Assembly: GCA_022605405.1 (NCBI GenBank)
Contig: JABYQQ010000027.1
Location: 1 to 64,000 of the forward strand
DNA: 64,000 nt
Source: Earliella scabrosa
Taxonomy: Eukaryota > Basidiomycota > Agaricomycetes > Polyporales > Polyporaceae
Direction of reading: 5' to 3'
Part shown: in pieces, positions 54,263 through 64,000 of the stretch
Position numbering within the stretch: the first letter of the stretch is position 1
How the letters are laid out: the number at the start of each line of letters is the position of its first letter
The notes under the pieces: generated by a model
What the model was told of the DNA's origin: nothing
What the model saw: only the letters and a program-made list of their open reading frames with translations
Databases searched by the model: none
Translations under genes and position numbers: made by a program

Positions 54263-54916
54263 TCAAGCCCTTGTCTCATCGTCGTCTTCGTCGTCGTCAT
54301 CGAATTCCCCGGTCTCCATGGGATCGGCCCATCGCGCGAGCATACCCGCGGGGAGGGCATCCTACAGATCCACGGTCAGCGGGGTCTCATTAACTCACGT
54401 CATTGCACATATTCACCTTAGCAACACGTCGAGCCCAAGGGATCATGTTTACGAGCAGGTTCCATGGGGCAACTTGAGGTACAGCGGCGGTCAACTGCGC
54501 GATGCCGGACACCTGCTCCCAGAACTCCTGCCAGATGGCGCGGGACTCAGCAGATTCTTGCCCCAAGAAGCGGTAGAGCGAGACGACGATGTCGACAGCG
54601 TCGCACTGCTCTTCGGTGAGTCTCGCACGGATTCCGGTGTCCTGGAGAAGGCTCTCGAGGTTGTCCCAGTACTCGGGCGACGTGCCCTCAGCAATGGACA
54701 GCTCTTCTGGCAATCGCAGCTGTATGCCTAATGTCAATAGATCCCGCATTAGACTCATAGCAGAGGACCCACTTTAACTTCCGCGTCTTCGCAACCCACT
54801 ACGATGTACAGCCCTAGTTCCTTCTCCCCAGTCCATTCGCCTGTGACGACGTTGAAGACGAGCTTCACGGTTGGTTCGAAGGTCGTTTGATCGGCGCTGG
54901 GAACAGCTTCAGGCAT
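54263..54916 (-). CDS. Small protein of unknown function with acidic tail (H1)
   Basis: Not recognised. Exons 54769-54916, 54417-54727 and 54263-54361 join in frame to 185 aa from ATG 54916 (MPEAVPSADQ). The first donor (GTCCTC) is weak; the second intron (GTGAAT...CTGTAG) is clear. The N-terminal part VKLVFNVVTGEWTGEK...LGLYIVV resembles VRLLAVWNVEAGNWVRQ...ICLYVEA in the neighbouring gene at 55423-56188, so the two look like paralogues. The middle is helical (PEYWDNLESLLQDTG, ESRAIWQEFWEQVSG). The C-terminus is a run of Asp/Glu (EFDDDDEDDDE). Both genes lie in tandem upstream of a KDZ transposase on the same strand. Confidence 0.65.
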
Positions 54917-55422
54917 GGTGGAGATACGACGGCGGAGATAGAGGAGCGAGTGGTGGAGGACAGAACAAGGGAGGCGAGAGGGGTACGGTGCCTGCGCCAG
55001 TGATGGACGCTGCCAATCATGCTGATATACTCTCCAGCGGGCTGACTTTATGCTTGCCCTAAATTCACGCAATATAGACATGGATAGGCTTATAACGCGC
55101 AACTTATCGCGAGGTTTGTACCCCGCTGGTGTGTAAGCCTTCGCTTGATGCACGCTCTCAGATCATGTCGATTAGAGCCTGAGCATATTCTGCGAATGGG
55201 AGCTATCCGAATCCCACGTTTCGCAACTCTGAGCCTCTGACAGTCCATCCTCAGGTGGGATACATGAGTACGTATGATCAACCGCTACAAGATTGACTCT
55301 AATCTTCAGAACAGTGGTATGAAGCGGCGGGTGTAGGTGCTGTCTCGGGTAGAACGTGGCAATGCGAACTGTATCTGTTCATATTGGTGAGAGATCGGGT
55401 CAGAACGCGAAGTAGCACCGAG
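54917..55422. other. Spacer between the paired small genes
   Basis: About 500 bp holding the 5' flank of H1 and the 3' flank of H2. No other gene is seen. Confidence 0.45.
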
Positions 55423-56188
55423 CTAACGCACAGGTCGAAGGTCTTGCAAGTCGGCAGCCCATTGCATGAAGGAGGCCTCGTAGGTCTTCGCGATCCGCTC
55501 ACCCATGCCGTTGCCCTGCGGAACTGCCGGGCTTCGGACGAGCAACAGCTCATCGGCAGGACGGATGCCAATTACATCAGTCGTCCGCTTCAGGACCCAC
55601 AGACCTTGTGACGCGTCCCAGATTTCCAGGTTGTAGGTTTGATTATTCGGATCATCCGCGTCCTCCTCCAGAGATGCGCCATGTACGTACTTCAGAATGG
55701 GTCGGTAATCGGCCAGGCGTAGAGTGTTGACATCGGACATGCTGACGACGAAGTTGTATGGCCCTTCTTCGTTCTGGCAAGAGCGGGTGAGCAATGATCC
55801 ACACACATCGCAGGAACGGCAGGAGGAATCGAGCACTTACCAAGCCCCAAGCTATAATGCGGAACTTACGGGCTTCTTCGATGCTATGATTGTGCAGTCT
55901 GGTGGTCCGCCGTATGCTGGAGTCTTCCCTCCCAGACGCTTGCTCGAGCAATGTCAGCTCTTCTCCGAGGCCAGCACAGTGCGCTACGGTGGCGTTCTTG
56001 ACCAGAACTGTGGGTATCGTGGCCTCGACGTAGAGGCATATGTCTTTCGCCGTCTGTCTGACCCAATTTCCAGCTTCGACGTTCCAAACTGCAAGTAGCC
56101 GCACCGGACTCTCCTCGCAACGGTCGCGGAACCACTCGATATCCCACAGGGGCACCAAACTGTCGTGCTCGGCCTTGAGGTAGCACAT
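55423..56188 (-). CDS. Small protein of unknown function (H2), related to H1
   Basis: Not recognised. Two exons, 55841-56188 and 55423-55773, with a GTAAGTGC...TTGCCAG intron of 67 nt and phase 0, give 232 aa from ATG 56188 (MCYLKAEHDSLVPLW). An in-frame TAG lies 27 nt upstream of the ATG, immediately after a CATAG acceptor-like site, so an upstream exon is conceivable but not required. Motifs: DIEWFRDRCEESPVRLLAV, DICLYVEATIPTVLVKN, CAGLGEELTLLEQASG, then after the junction NFVVSMSDVNTLRLADYRP. The VRLL...W...LYVEA block is shared with H1. The protein is globular-looking and not low complexity. Proteins with this block recur in basidiomycetes as hypothetical proteins to my knowledge; no function is known. 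Confidence 0.7.
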
Positions 56189-57295
56189 GTCGGGGGGGAG
56201 GAAGTTCTGGGACTATGTAAGCCGTCTCGTAGACTATGATCATAGTGAGAGCAGTGGCATGCCTTATTCCAGATTACCAGACGTAGCAGCATGTTAGATC
56301 CCGAACGCGGCGGAAATGACCAGGAGGCTAGGCGGTGGGTGGCAGCGGAGGGCAGCGGTTGGACGGAGAATGCTCTCACTGGCAGGAGGCGGGAGCCCGA
56401 GGGTGAACTATATGCTTAGAGATATACTTGTCTCAGGATGATCTTCGTATACATGACGGTTGATCTTGGTTGATATCCATTTAAGGGCTAAATTTTCAGA
56501 CAAAAACGGCTTCAACGACACGACCACTCCACCGTCCGTCTTTCTCCATTTTTGACGAGTCATCGACGCGTGCTATGGAGCGCAGTGCCATATCAACACA
56601 TCATGCCCTTCCGATGGCAAAGTACCATCTTTTGGGGTAAGTTTTCTCCAGGTACCATGACGGCGTGGGCGCAACAGATCGCCTCCTGTCGGGGCTTCAA
56701 GCTTCAAGAAGGGGGTGTCCGGATCCTCAATACTACCAATACCTCTCAATCGGCGTGATGATCATGAGAGCAAGAGAGCCATGACCACGGAAGGGGCTCG
56801 GGCCGTCTCAGCTTGGCTGCATGTCCCTCTCCGGCGTAATTGGTTCGTCACGGTGCTCGAGCCTAGTTAGGCTACCCGATAGTAGGCTTCTGTGGGTCGT
56901 AGTAGGGATGGGTGTGTCAAAGCACGTAGAATGGACAGATGGGACTAGCAATTCTAGTCGTGCTAGCGAAACGGCGGTCACGGACAATCCCATGGACCGT
57001 CATCAGGGCGTACGGCAACCCCAGTGACTCTGTACAATCCTATGTACACCCGTTGCGGCAAACCGGCGCCTGCCGGCCGCTGGCAGATCCGCTCCCCATG
57101 GCAATCCTCTATCACATTCCTGGAGTCTGAATTGGAGACTTGAGTACGCGACATAGAAGCGATAGTTAGAAGGGGTGTGCTCACCTCGTATATACACGCG
57201 GGATATAGAGCGCGAGCACTCTCATAGAGCCTTTCGTATCTGTACGCTTGCCTGTACACCTTTGGTCACTAGCCGGGAGACGTTCTACACGGTTA
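56189..57295. other. 3' flank of the KDZ transposase
   Basis: No gene is supported. If the KDZ element has a terminal inverted repeat, its 3' end should lie here; I could not find a convincing partner by eye. Confidence 0.4.
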
Positions 57296-60200
57296 TTACA
57301 CGCACCTGTTTGCATACGCCTGAGCCCCCCATGATCGTCGTCCACCGCGCTCTCTTGCGCGACGCTCCCACATCTCCCGGCCATGCATGAAGTACCTGAG
57401 CGTCCTGAACATTTCTTCGCGTTTCAGGTATACTTCTTCCTCCCACCGTGCCTTCGAAGCACGGCAGCGAAACCAGTGTGGCCTAGTTCCTACCAAGAGA
57501 CAACATTCAGCGGGATAGCATAGACTAGCTCGGAGCTACTCACGAGAGATCATGAACGCTTTAGCCTGGGCATCCATGTCTTCGCGCAGCATTGACATGT
57601 CTCCCCACAGCCAACTGCGCGTAGTCCTGCTCTCGCCTATACGCCTGATCTCTACCAATGGCTTGCAATCTTCATCCTTCAGTGGGCGGAGACTCTCGTT
57701 TGATGGACTCATGCCAACAATGAGGAGCAGAGAACGAATCCTGCGGTACTCGTCGCGTGCACGATCGGAGGCGTCTTTGTACGTCTTGTCCATCTCGATG
57801 ATTCGCTTGTTGTGCGACTGCCCGGAGCCTTGTTGACGGAGATCCTGGAGACTGTGTCTCGCCGTCAGTTGCAGACGTAGATCATTGAGCGCCTCGTGCG
57901 CCTGCCCTTCTCGAATCTTCCGCTCGATGGCGACCGCCGCTACCATGTGAGGATGATTGCGAATCTTGCTATGGTAGAGAGACGGGAGATAGATATTGAT
58001 ATCTTGAATGTCGTCTAGCATTTCTGCCAGAAAGGTATCATCAGGCGGGGTTCGTTCCACCTCTGCTGGTGATTCGATACCGCATGCGCGATCGTCTTGG
58101 CCGTCTCTCCAGGGGAGACACGAAGGAAGAATTGCTGCACCCCTCTCTCGCTGAGAAGGGCGTGCATTCCCGACGGGCAGTTGTCCAGTTTCTGCTGCGG
58201 TGGTACAGTCAGACTGTGGAGGGATATCCGGACCCTCTGTCGATCCGTCGGTGGGTTGGATGCGAGGGTCAGAGCCTGAGTCGTGACCGTGGTCCGAATT
58301 CGGCGACGTCGCTGTGCTGGCAGACTGTTGGGCGGCGGCTAACCTAGCGTCCCACTCAGCCTGTGAGGCCAAGAGCGAGTTGTAGGCCATAGTCACAAGC
58401 GGATTGACGTAACGGCTGTATATGTCTTCACAAAGCCCGGCTCGAGTAATGAAGTCCTGTACTTTCTTATACAGCGTCGTGCGTTGCTTCGCCTTCGACC
58501 CGTCAGTCGAGTATACAAGCCTGATCAGACCTAGCCTGAAGGCCGATCGTTAGTAACACACAGACTATAGAAGACGTCGGGTTCATGCCTCTCTTGTTCC
58601 AGATCCACCATGCCCTCAATCGCGGAAACCAGCTCCATGCCGATTGTGTACTCATCAACACAGCGCGTTGACGCTAACATGGCCACCGCACCCATCTTGG
58701 TGATTACTACGAAGCACCCCAAGTGCCAGGTAAATCCTCTCGTACGCGTATGACAATAAAAATACGAGACATACCATCGTCTTTTGGTGGTGCGAAAGGG
58801 TTGTCAAGGTGCTTGTGGTTGCGTATGTCCACGACCTGTCTCAGCCATTCCGCCTCTTCCGCGATCCACTGATGGAGGATGGAGTCGGGAATGCCAGCCT
58901 CAACCTTCTCCAAATAGGTCTTGGCTTCCCCGAGGAACTTCTCCGCATCTGTGTGTTTAGTCACTAACTCCTTCGCTGCGTGATCTCGTCAGACGCTACC
59001 CGCTGTACGAGAGGGCAAACTGACCTATGCTATGAACGTGGCGAGCGTTCATGTCCGAATACTGATCGTTCATAACATCGTGGCAATGACCCCTACCCAT
59101 CTCCTTGGTACGTCGTGCGAGCGGGTTAGTCACGGCCCAGGTGCGCTCGAGCATCTCGCCGTCGGCCTTGCCGCAACCAGGAAGACAGTTTGGCGATTGG
59201 AAAGCTTGACATTGCTCCTTGTGAGCGTACTGGTGCCAGCTCCCGATCGCGCCTTCCACCCGAGGCAGCCTCGCGGTAGTAAGGGAATCCAATAGAGGCA
59301 CGTGCTGTTCCATGACACCGAGACGCAGTTTGAAACGGACCATGTACTGACAGCCCACGTCGTAGAACTGTTTGAAGAGCCGAAGTGAGAGGTACGGTTG
59401 GGCTCCTGAGACGACAGCGAAGTCAACAATATACGCTCTATCGATAGCATAAGTTGCAGGTCATCGATTGTCGAATATCACGTACTTCTCGTTGGAGATG
59501 AGATCGACGCAAGACCCAGGCATCAAAAATTGATGACGACATGACAATGCGAGGACCCCGCTCACGTTGTGGGTATACCCCCCTGATCCCGTGGCGCCAA
59601 ATTTGTGGCATGTAGAGTCCTGCCGCATGTCGCTCAGCTGGTGCCGCAATCACTAAGGCCTACCCACTCACCTCCGGAGTCGGCTCTCCCATTGCAGTCA
59701 CGTAGGTCTCAAAGTCTTGCTCGTGTGCATAATACGCCGCGCCCATGGTAAGGGGTATGTCATCTTTGTCCGTCGCTTTCTTCCGTTGATGCTGGTGATA
59801 ATTGCCATCGATCCCATAGAACAACGCGTCGAGGTACCTAGGGCATAGAAAAGCTGTGAATGTCGTTTTCAATCACGGTGAATCGGTAGGGACTCACGAG
59901 TATCTCTGTGCCCGTGCAGTCCAACCAGGACGCATGTTCATGGCGGGTTGGGGACACGCTGGACAGAGTACCGCGAGGCTTCGAGGTGCCATGTTACGGG
60001 AGGGAACTTGACCAGCCCGCTTACAGGCGCGTAAGAAGGAAAATTCCCTCATGGAGGCCAGTAGTTCACGGTAGCGATCCTGAGGAGAGTGAGAAACGGC
60101 TGCATCCACGACGTAGAGGGAGGCATCTCACCGGCACACTATCTGGGTCGACGTTGTCCGTAGTTCGACGGAGGTAGTTGTAGAAGTCCAGCGCGCTTGT

Positions 60201-61376
60201 CTGCGCTTGTAACGATAGCAAGTGATAAGCCCGCATGACTTTCAGTGTAAATGCCGTTCGAGGACGCTTCCAACTGGCAGGATAGAGGCCCATCTGGATT
60301 AGCTGAACGGGCTCGGGCATCAGGAGCTCTCGGAGCTGATCACTTGCTGGGGATTCGTTAGTGGCTTGTAACTTCTCATTGGGTATTCCGATGGGGCGAC
60401 ATTCGCAGAAGCTCATGCGAATTTTCATCACTCCGCGCTCGTGGACTATCACCATCTCTCGCGGTTCCCGCGAGATCCTCGGACACCGACGCCCTCCATG
60501 GCCACCGTAGAGCACGAGGCCGATATCCGACGTGGTCACCCGCTGCCATAATGCGCGTTGTTGGTCCCAGACTAGAAGGCGATGAAAAGGATTGAGGCGG
60601 TGGGTGATGAGGAGACAGGAATGACATAGATCCGGCATGAAGTGACAATCGAAACAGCGGTAGAAACATCGCTTGCCGTTGGGCTCCGACGGTTGGCTAG
60701 GTGAAGGTTGTTCTGCTGATGGTGCCAGATCTTTCGTAAGCTGGGCATCGCAGTGGAAGCATCGCGCACATGGGTCAGGAGGCCGCTCGTGCTCCAACCA
60801 GGCGTCGAGAGCTCGCTTGGCATGGCCGTCCTCCAGGAAGCACGTGGTTCGTTCGGACGGAGGCTACCAAACCGAAATATCAGCCAGTGCCATGGAAAGT
60901 CAATGAGACCTTGAGCTACGCACAATCGTATTGTTCACTTTGGCTGGCGGGCGATCTCCTTCCTTCGAAGTCATCGGGATATTGTTCGCCAGGGGCCTCT
61001 CTGATGCCGCGCCCTTGCGCTTCGACCTCTCGTCTGAAGCCGTGGAAGATCTCCTCCGCTGCACAGAGTTGCTGGCAGACGGTGGCGCTGGTCCATTGGT
61101 ACGCGATGTTGAGGCGGAGGTCCTCGTCGTACGGGCATTGGAAGCCTGGGCGTGTGCTGAGGCAGGTGCAGGAGGGCCGAGACCGGAGAACGACACGTTC
61201 AACGGAACGGGAGGTATAGCAGGAAAGGGGCGTCGCTCTTGAGCCTTCTGCAGACTTGAAGTTGTCCGTTGGTCGTCCCTCTCTCGGTCGAGATTGTGAA
61301 CCAATCCAACGATACTCCGAGCAGAGAACACGTCAGGAGTGTCGGTGGGTCCATTGCGACCGGGAATGTGTGACAT
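57296..61376 (-). CDS. KDZ (Kyakuja-Dileera-Zisupton) family transposase with cysteine-cluster domain
   Basis: DDE-type DNA transposase, apparently complete, about 1,200 aa from ATG 61376 (MSHIPGRNG). Exons: 60924-61376, 60132-60863, 59898-60079, 59672-59837, 59486-59619, 59025-59437, 58775-58975, 58736 to about 58545, about 58530 to 57544, and 57296-57489. All junctions keep frame except the one near 58540, which I could not fix. Residues 1-151 are disordered. A CxC2-type Cys cluster follows (CARCFHC at about 180, then RCFDCHFMPDLCHSC and HRLNPFHRL), then LVLYGGHGG. The core has LAVLCPACPQPAMN, ALFYGIDGNY, the catalytic YDVGCQYM (about 581), GSWHQYAHKEQC, and DGEMLERTWAVTN (about 648). The C-terminus has the family's PHMVAAVAIERKIREGQA, LRPLKDED and TRSWLWG, then KARWEEEVYLKREEM. 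No disabling change is seen. Confidence 0.88.
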
Positions 61377-61548
61377 GTTCGTGGGTCGTATGGCGCGGCG
61401 ACTAGTAGGGCTGTGAGATGGGAGGGGAGTTCGTGTGTTAGAGTCGGGTCCGGAATTGGTGTTGGAGTATCTGGGGTACAGTATCTTAGCGGCACTGTCA
61501 CCATCAGTCACTGTCACATTTCCTGCGCCTCTTATAACCCCGCCACGC

Positions 61549-61578
61549 CATCAAGTGCTCTCGCATCAAGTGCTCTTG
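61549..61578. repeat. 15-bp tandem duplication in the divergent promoter region
   Basis: CATCAAGTGCTCTCG at 61549 is followed by CATCAAGTGCTCTTG at 61564. It lies between the start of the KDZ transposase and the plus-strand gene, just after a CTTATAACC word near 61530. Confidence 0.85.
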
Positions 61579-61842
61579 CGAGTTCGCCCTCAGTGTCTCC
61601 ATGAGCGGTAAAAGGCGTCGATCTTCCCCCACACGCTCACCTGAGAGAAGGATCCGCAATAGGCTCGTCCTCTCCCCCTCCGCCTCAGTCACCTCCCAAG
61701 AGCAGTCGATCGACACACCACATGCTAGCTGGGGCCAATATAACTCGCACAACAGGCAAGACCGGGCAGAATTGACGTTCGTCCCGGCCTTAGTGCAAGT
61801 CCTTTCCTCTCTCACATTCTGGTCCTCCTTGAGTCTTCGCTA

Positions 61843-62418
61843 ATGAGCAGCTCACCTGCTAGGCCCGTCACACCGCGCCTTCGCGTACCAATCGCACCGT
61901 TCACCCCATCCCTCCATCGCGCACCAGTCCTCAGCGACGTGCACTTCAACCCCAGGAGCGACGCTCTCGGCTTGCCCACCCCAGACGTCTTCATGTGGCC
62001 GACGAACAATCCACAATTTTCGACCAATGGCTACGCACCAGGCCCCTCGGACACCACCGTAACCACCAGAGGGGCTGTAGACGCCAACCCCCTGGCTATC
62101 GCCCGACACGACCTCGCCGCCAGCGACTATCCCGCCGCAGCCCAAGTTCTCTTGCGCATCTTCGAAGCCGACGTGGAGCGCTACAGCGCCCGGTGCCATC
62201 AACTGGAAACGTTGGTGAACCAGCTTCGAGAGCAGATTGCAGACGTCCCGCGGGCCGCCCTTGGAGAGGATGGTGCTGTAGATGGCGAAACCGTGGAATG
62301 GCTTTGGAGCACGACGGTTGGAGGTACTTCCGGACTCAGAGGTCGTTTGATTGAGAACCCGACAGACAATGGTGGTCAGTCTATACGGACTGACGTGGTA
62401 GATGTGGAGGAAGACTAA
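61843..62418 (+). CDS. Small coiled-coil protein of unknown function (J)
   Basis: Not recognised. A single open frame gives 191 aa from ATG 61843 (MSSSPARPVTPRLR). The N-terminal half is Pro/Ser-rich with an ordered patch (SDVHFNPRSDALG, TPDVFMWP). The second half has a helix (ARHDLAASDYPAAAQVLLRIF) and a likely coiled coil (HQLETLVNQLREQIADV), then an acidic end. The start codon overlaps the stop of an open frame at 61601-61843 (TAATG), whose ATG at 61601 follows a TATAA word. The two may be exons of one longer gene, with an intron removing the stop, and then the true start is 61601 (MSGKRRRSSP). The gene is divergent from the KDZ transposase with about 220-470 bp between starts, so the promoter region may be shared. 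Confidence 0.6.
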   Translation: MSSSPARPVTPRLRVPIAPFTPSLHRAPVLSDVHFNPRSDALGLPTPDVFMWPTNNPQFSTNGYAPGPSDTTVTTRGAVDANPLAIARHDLAASDYPAAAQVLLRIFEADVERYSARCHQLETLVNQLREQIADVPRAALGEDGAVDGETVEWLWSTTVGGTSGLRGRLIENPTDNGGQSIRTDVVDVEED

Positions 62419-63237
62419 GTTGTTGGTAATCTGTGACGCATTCAGCCGCCCGGCCCATATCTGGATTCAGATCAGATCTTGATCTGCCTGGATGTCGGAG
62501 TTCCGAGTTCGCTTCAACAAGCGCTGAGAAGGAATTGCAAGACATTCCACCATAGCGACATCCGATCTTGCCGACTCTGTCTTGGACGGAACGCCACATG
62601 CCTTCACATGGGACATCAGTCAGCGTCCGGCACGGCGTGATGGGCCCGACGGTCCCTCTTTTAAACACCACGTCGACTCTTCGGCCCCCTTTTCAGACCA
62701 GCGAGACACCCCCCGCGTTGAAAAGCCTAGTCATCGCCAGCAAATATACCACAGGCTAGCACTGAGCCAGCTTGCTAGCTCTCAGGCGTCTTATCAGGGA
62801 CGCCATCTTGTCTTGGCCTGTCAGGGATCGTATCAAGCGCAGACTCTCGTGTGTACGACCTCTAGTGTTTCCAACCTTGAGGGCCCAGGTCAGTACACAC
62901 AATCTACGACGTGCGGCGAACCCAATCGCGCAGACGGTAGCTCACCACATACCCCCACTTGCTCGTCGAAGATGTCTTCACCGTCGTCGAGCGCCACGTG
63001 TCCTCGGTTGCCGGCCTTTCGCATTCCCCCTCTATCGTTACCCCTTCCACACCCCCCCGTATCTCAAACGAGAGGACGCGTAGTTTCGCATCAGAAGCAT
63101 CCCAGTGAGCAGGGCACAATAGGGTCGCCTCGGCCCTTAGTGTCATGCATGGATGGCGATCGCTATCACCGACGTGCTCCTCTCAGGGCTAACCAGAAGT
63201 ATCCAAGTGGGTATCGATCTCTAGTTCGTGCCATCTG
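62419..63237. other. Intergenic region upstream of the last gene
   Basis: An open + frame (62582-63238) begins with TTG and not ATG. From an internal ATG near 62970 it reads MSSPSSSATCPRL and could be a 5' exon of the next gene, but no intron of sensible size joins them. Confidence 0.4.
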
Positions 63238-64000
63238 ATGCCGGACGCTGATACTGACACCACGCCGTGGTATTGCTCAGTCCCTGATGTTACTCATCCT
63301 GCCGACGCCCGGGTGGCCGCTGAAGTGGACGATCGTCTTATCACTTCCCCCAACCAAGACTGGGTTCCTGCACTTCCTTGTGGTAGCAACGTCATGAAGG
63401 TTTACACCGATGGTCTGTGGGGTCTCCACGAATATTCACGGTGGCCACAGCGTCTTCTGGCCAACATGTTGCACGTACCTTGTATCCCGACTCCCCGCGC
63501 AGTGCCCACCCAGCTACAAATTCTCTGGGCGTCCCTTAATCCACACCACGATTGGGTAGAGCTTCAATCAGACGGCCTGGTTGGAAGAGGGTACTTGGCA
63601 GTGCCGATACAAGACCGGCTCATCTATGCGGCACACCGCGCGATCGAACGGTTTCACAGCCTGGATCACGTCCCGCCGCGTCGTCTGGCGTTTGGTCAAG
63701 AGCTCATCCTCGTGCTCCGCCAGTGTATCGAACGCATGCGCAGATGGCCGGCCCTTCCGACGGTCGCTATAGCGCTCGGGGCGCATATCCAACGCGTCAC
63801 ACTTGAGCTGATGGGGCTTGAGACATACTTCAACATCGTCTTGCCACGGGCCGACAGCGGCGAGGATTTCAGCAACGATATCTTGCCGGTTGTCGGGGTG
63901 TTCGTCACCAGTCTTTCATCAGCCATGACGTGCACCCGGATTGGTCTGCCGACGTGGCTCGTGCGACCCTTCACCCCAGAGATCAGAATCTGGCAAGTGG
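63238..64000 (+). CDS. Hypothetical basidiomycete protein, truncated by the window edge (K)
   Basis: The frame opens at ATG 63238 (MPDADTDTTPWYCS) after an in-frame TAA at about 63190 and stays open to the last base, giving more than 250 aa. Segments PADARVAAEVDDRLITS, MKVYTDGLWGLHEYSRWP and MTCTRIGLPTWLVRPFTPE are protein-like throughout. The motif in which a protein meets a leucine/proline-rich GLPxWLVRPF segment recalls a family of uncharacterised agaricomycete proteins that I know only as hypothetical, often near transposons. No catalytic motif is visible. The 3' end lies outside the window. A 5' exon is possible. Confidence 0.65.
   Translation, partial: MPDADTDTTPWYCSVPDVTHPADARVAAEVDDRLITSPNQDWVPALPCGSNVMKVYTDGLWGLHEYSRWPQRLLANMLHVPCIPTPRAVPTQLQILWASLNPHHDWVELQSDGLVGRGYLAVPIQDRLIYAAHRAIERFHSLDHVPPRRLAFGQELILVLRQCIERMRRWPALPTVAIALGAHIQRVTLELMGLETYFNIVLPRADSGEDFSNDILPVVGVFVTSLSSAMTCTRIGLPTWLVRPFTPEIRIWQV

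Noticed and set aside
59437..59486. In-frame TGA in the KDZ transposase after EKYVIFDNR
   Set aside because: A 49-nt intron (GTACGTG...ATCGATAG, 59438-59485) removes it and joins SNEK to AYIVDFAVV in frame, leading into YDVGCQY.

Overview
The window reads as a subtelomeric stretch of a basidiomycete genome, most likely an agaricomycete. Genes are GC-rich and cut by many short introns of about 40-60 nt (GTNNGT...YAG). The region carries a KDZ-type transposase, a Tad/I-like LINE, an intron-dense P450 and a seven-transmembrane family that I know only as uncharacterised basidiomycete proteins. These assignments come from reading translated motifs by eye; no search was run.

Layout. 1-10871 is a 240-bp satellite with about 45 copies, built of telomere-like CCCTAAC sub-repeats and lacking any long ORF. 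10872-15780 is gene-poor and holds a frameshifted N-terminal relic of the importin Kap121/Pse1 (IPO5). 15781-20557 holds two intact minus-strand seven-TM paralogues with the same exon architecture. 23146-25684 is an intact 15-exon cytochrome P450. 26550-29120 has two minus-strand genes of unknown function. 30430-31280 is the C-lobe relic of a protein kinase. 31745-32954 is an intact gene with a possible DUF4588/HAPSTR1-like domain.

33510-40001 is a full-length LINE on the minus strand. It has a 35-nt poly(A), a perfect 15-bp target-site duplication and two open ORFs in one frame separated by a single TGA codon and one sense codon. It lies inside a small spliced ORF. 40163-40394 contains a cluster of GGTTGCAA dyads. 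42212-43213 is an unknown gene.

45391-48070 is an intact nine-exon JmjC (KDM3-like) gene. Between it and 54263 lie a 22-copy CT-rich minisatellite and relic-like sequence. 54263-56188 holds two related small genes of unknown function. 57296-61376 is an apparently complete KDZ transposase with a cysteine-cluster N-terminal domain. A divergent small gene follows, and a hypothetical gene runs off the right edge.

How it fits together. The left two thirds looks like subtelomeric accumulation: satellite, partial copies of conserved genes, clustered accessory genes and a recent retrotransposon. The right third looks like a mobile-element island in which a KDZ transposase sits among small unknown genes, about 9 kb from a chromatin-modifying-type gene. 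The exon models below were built by hand and most keep frame exactly across every junction. I found no tRNA, rRNA or CRISPR.
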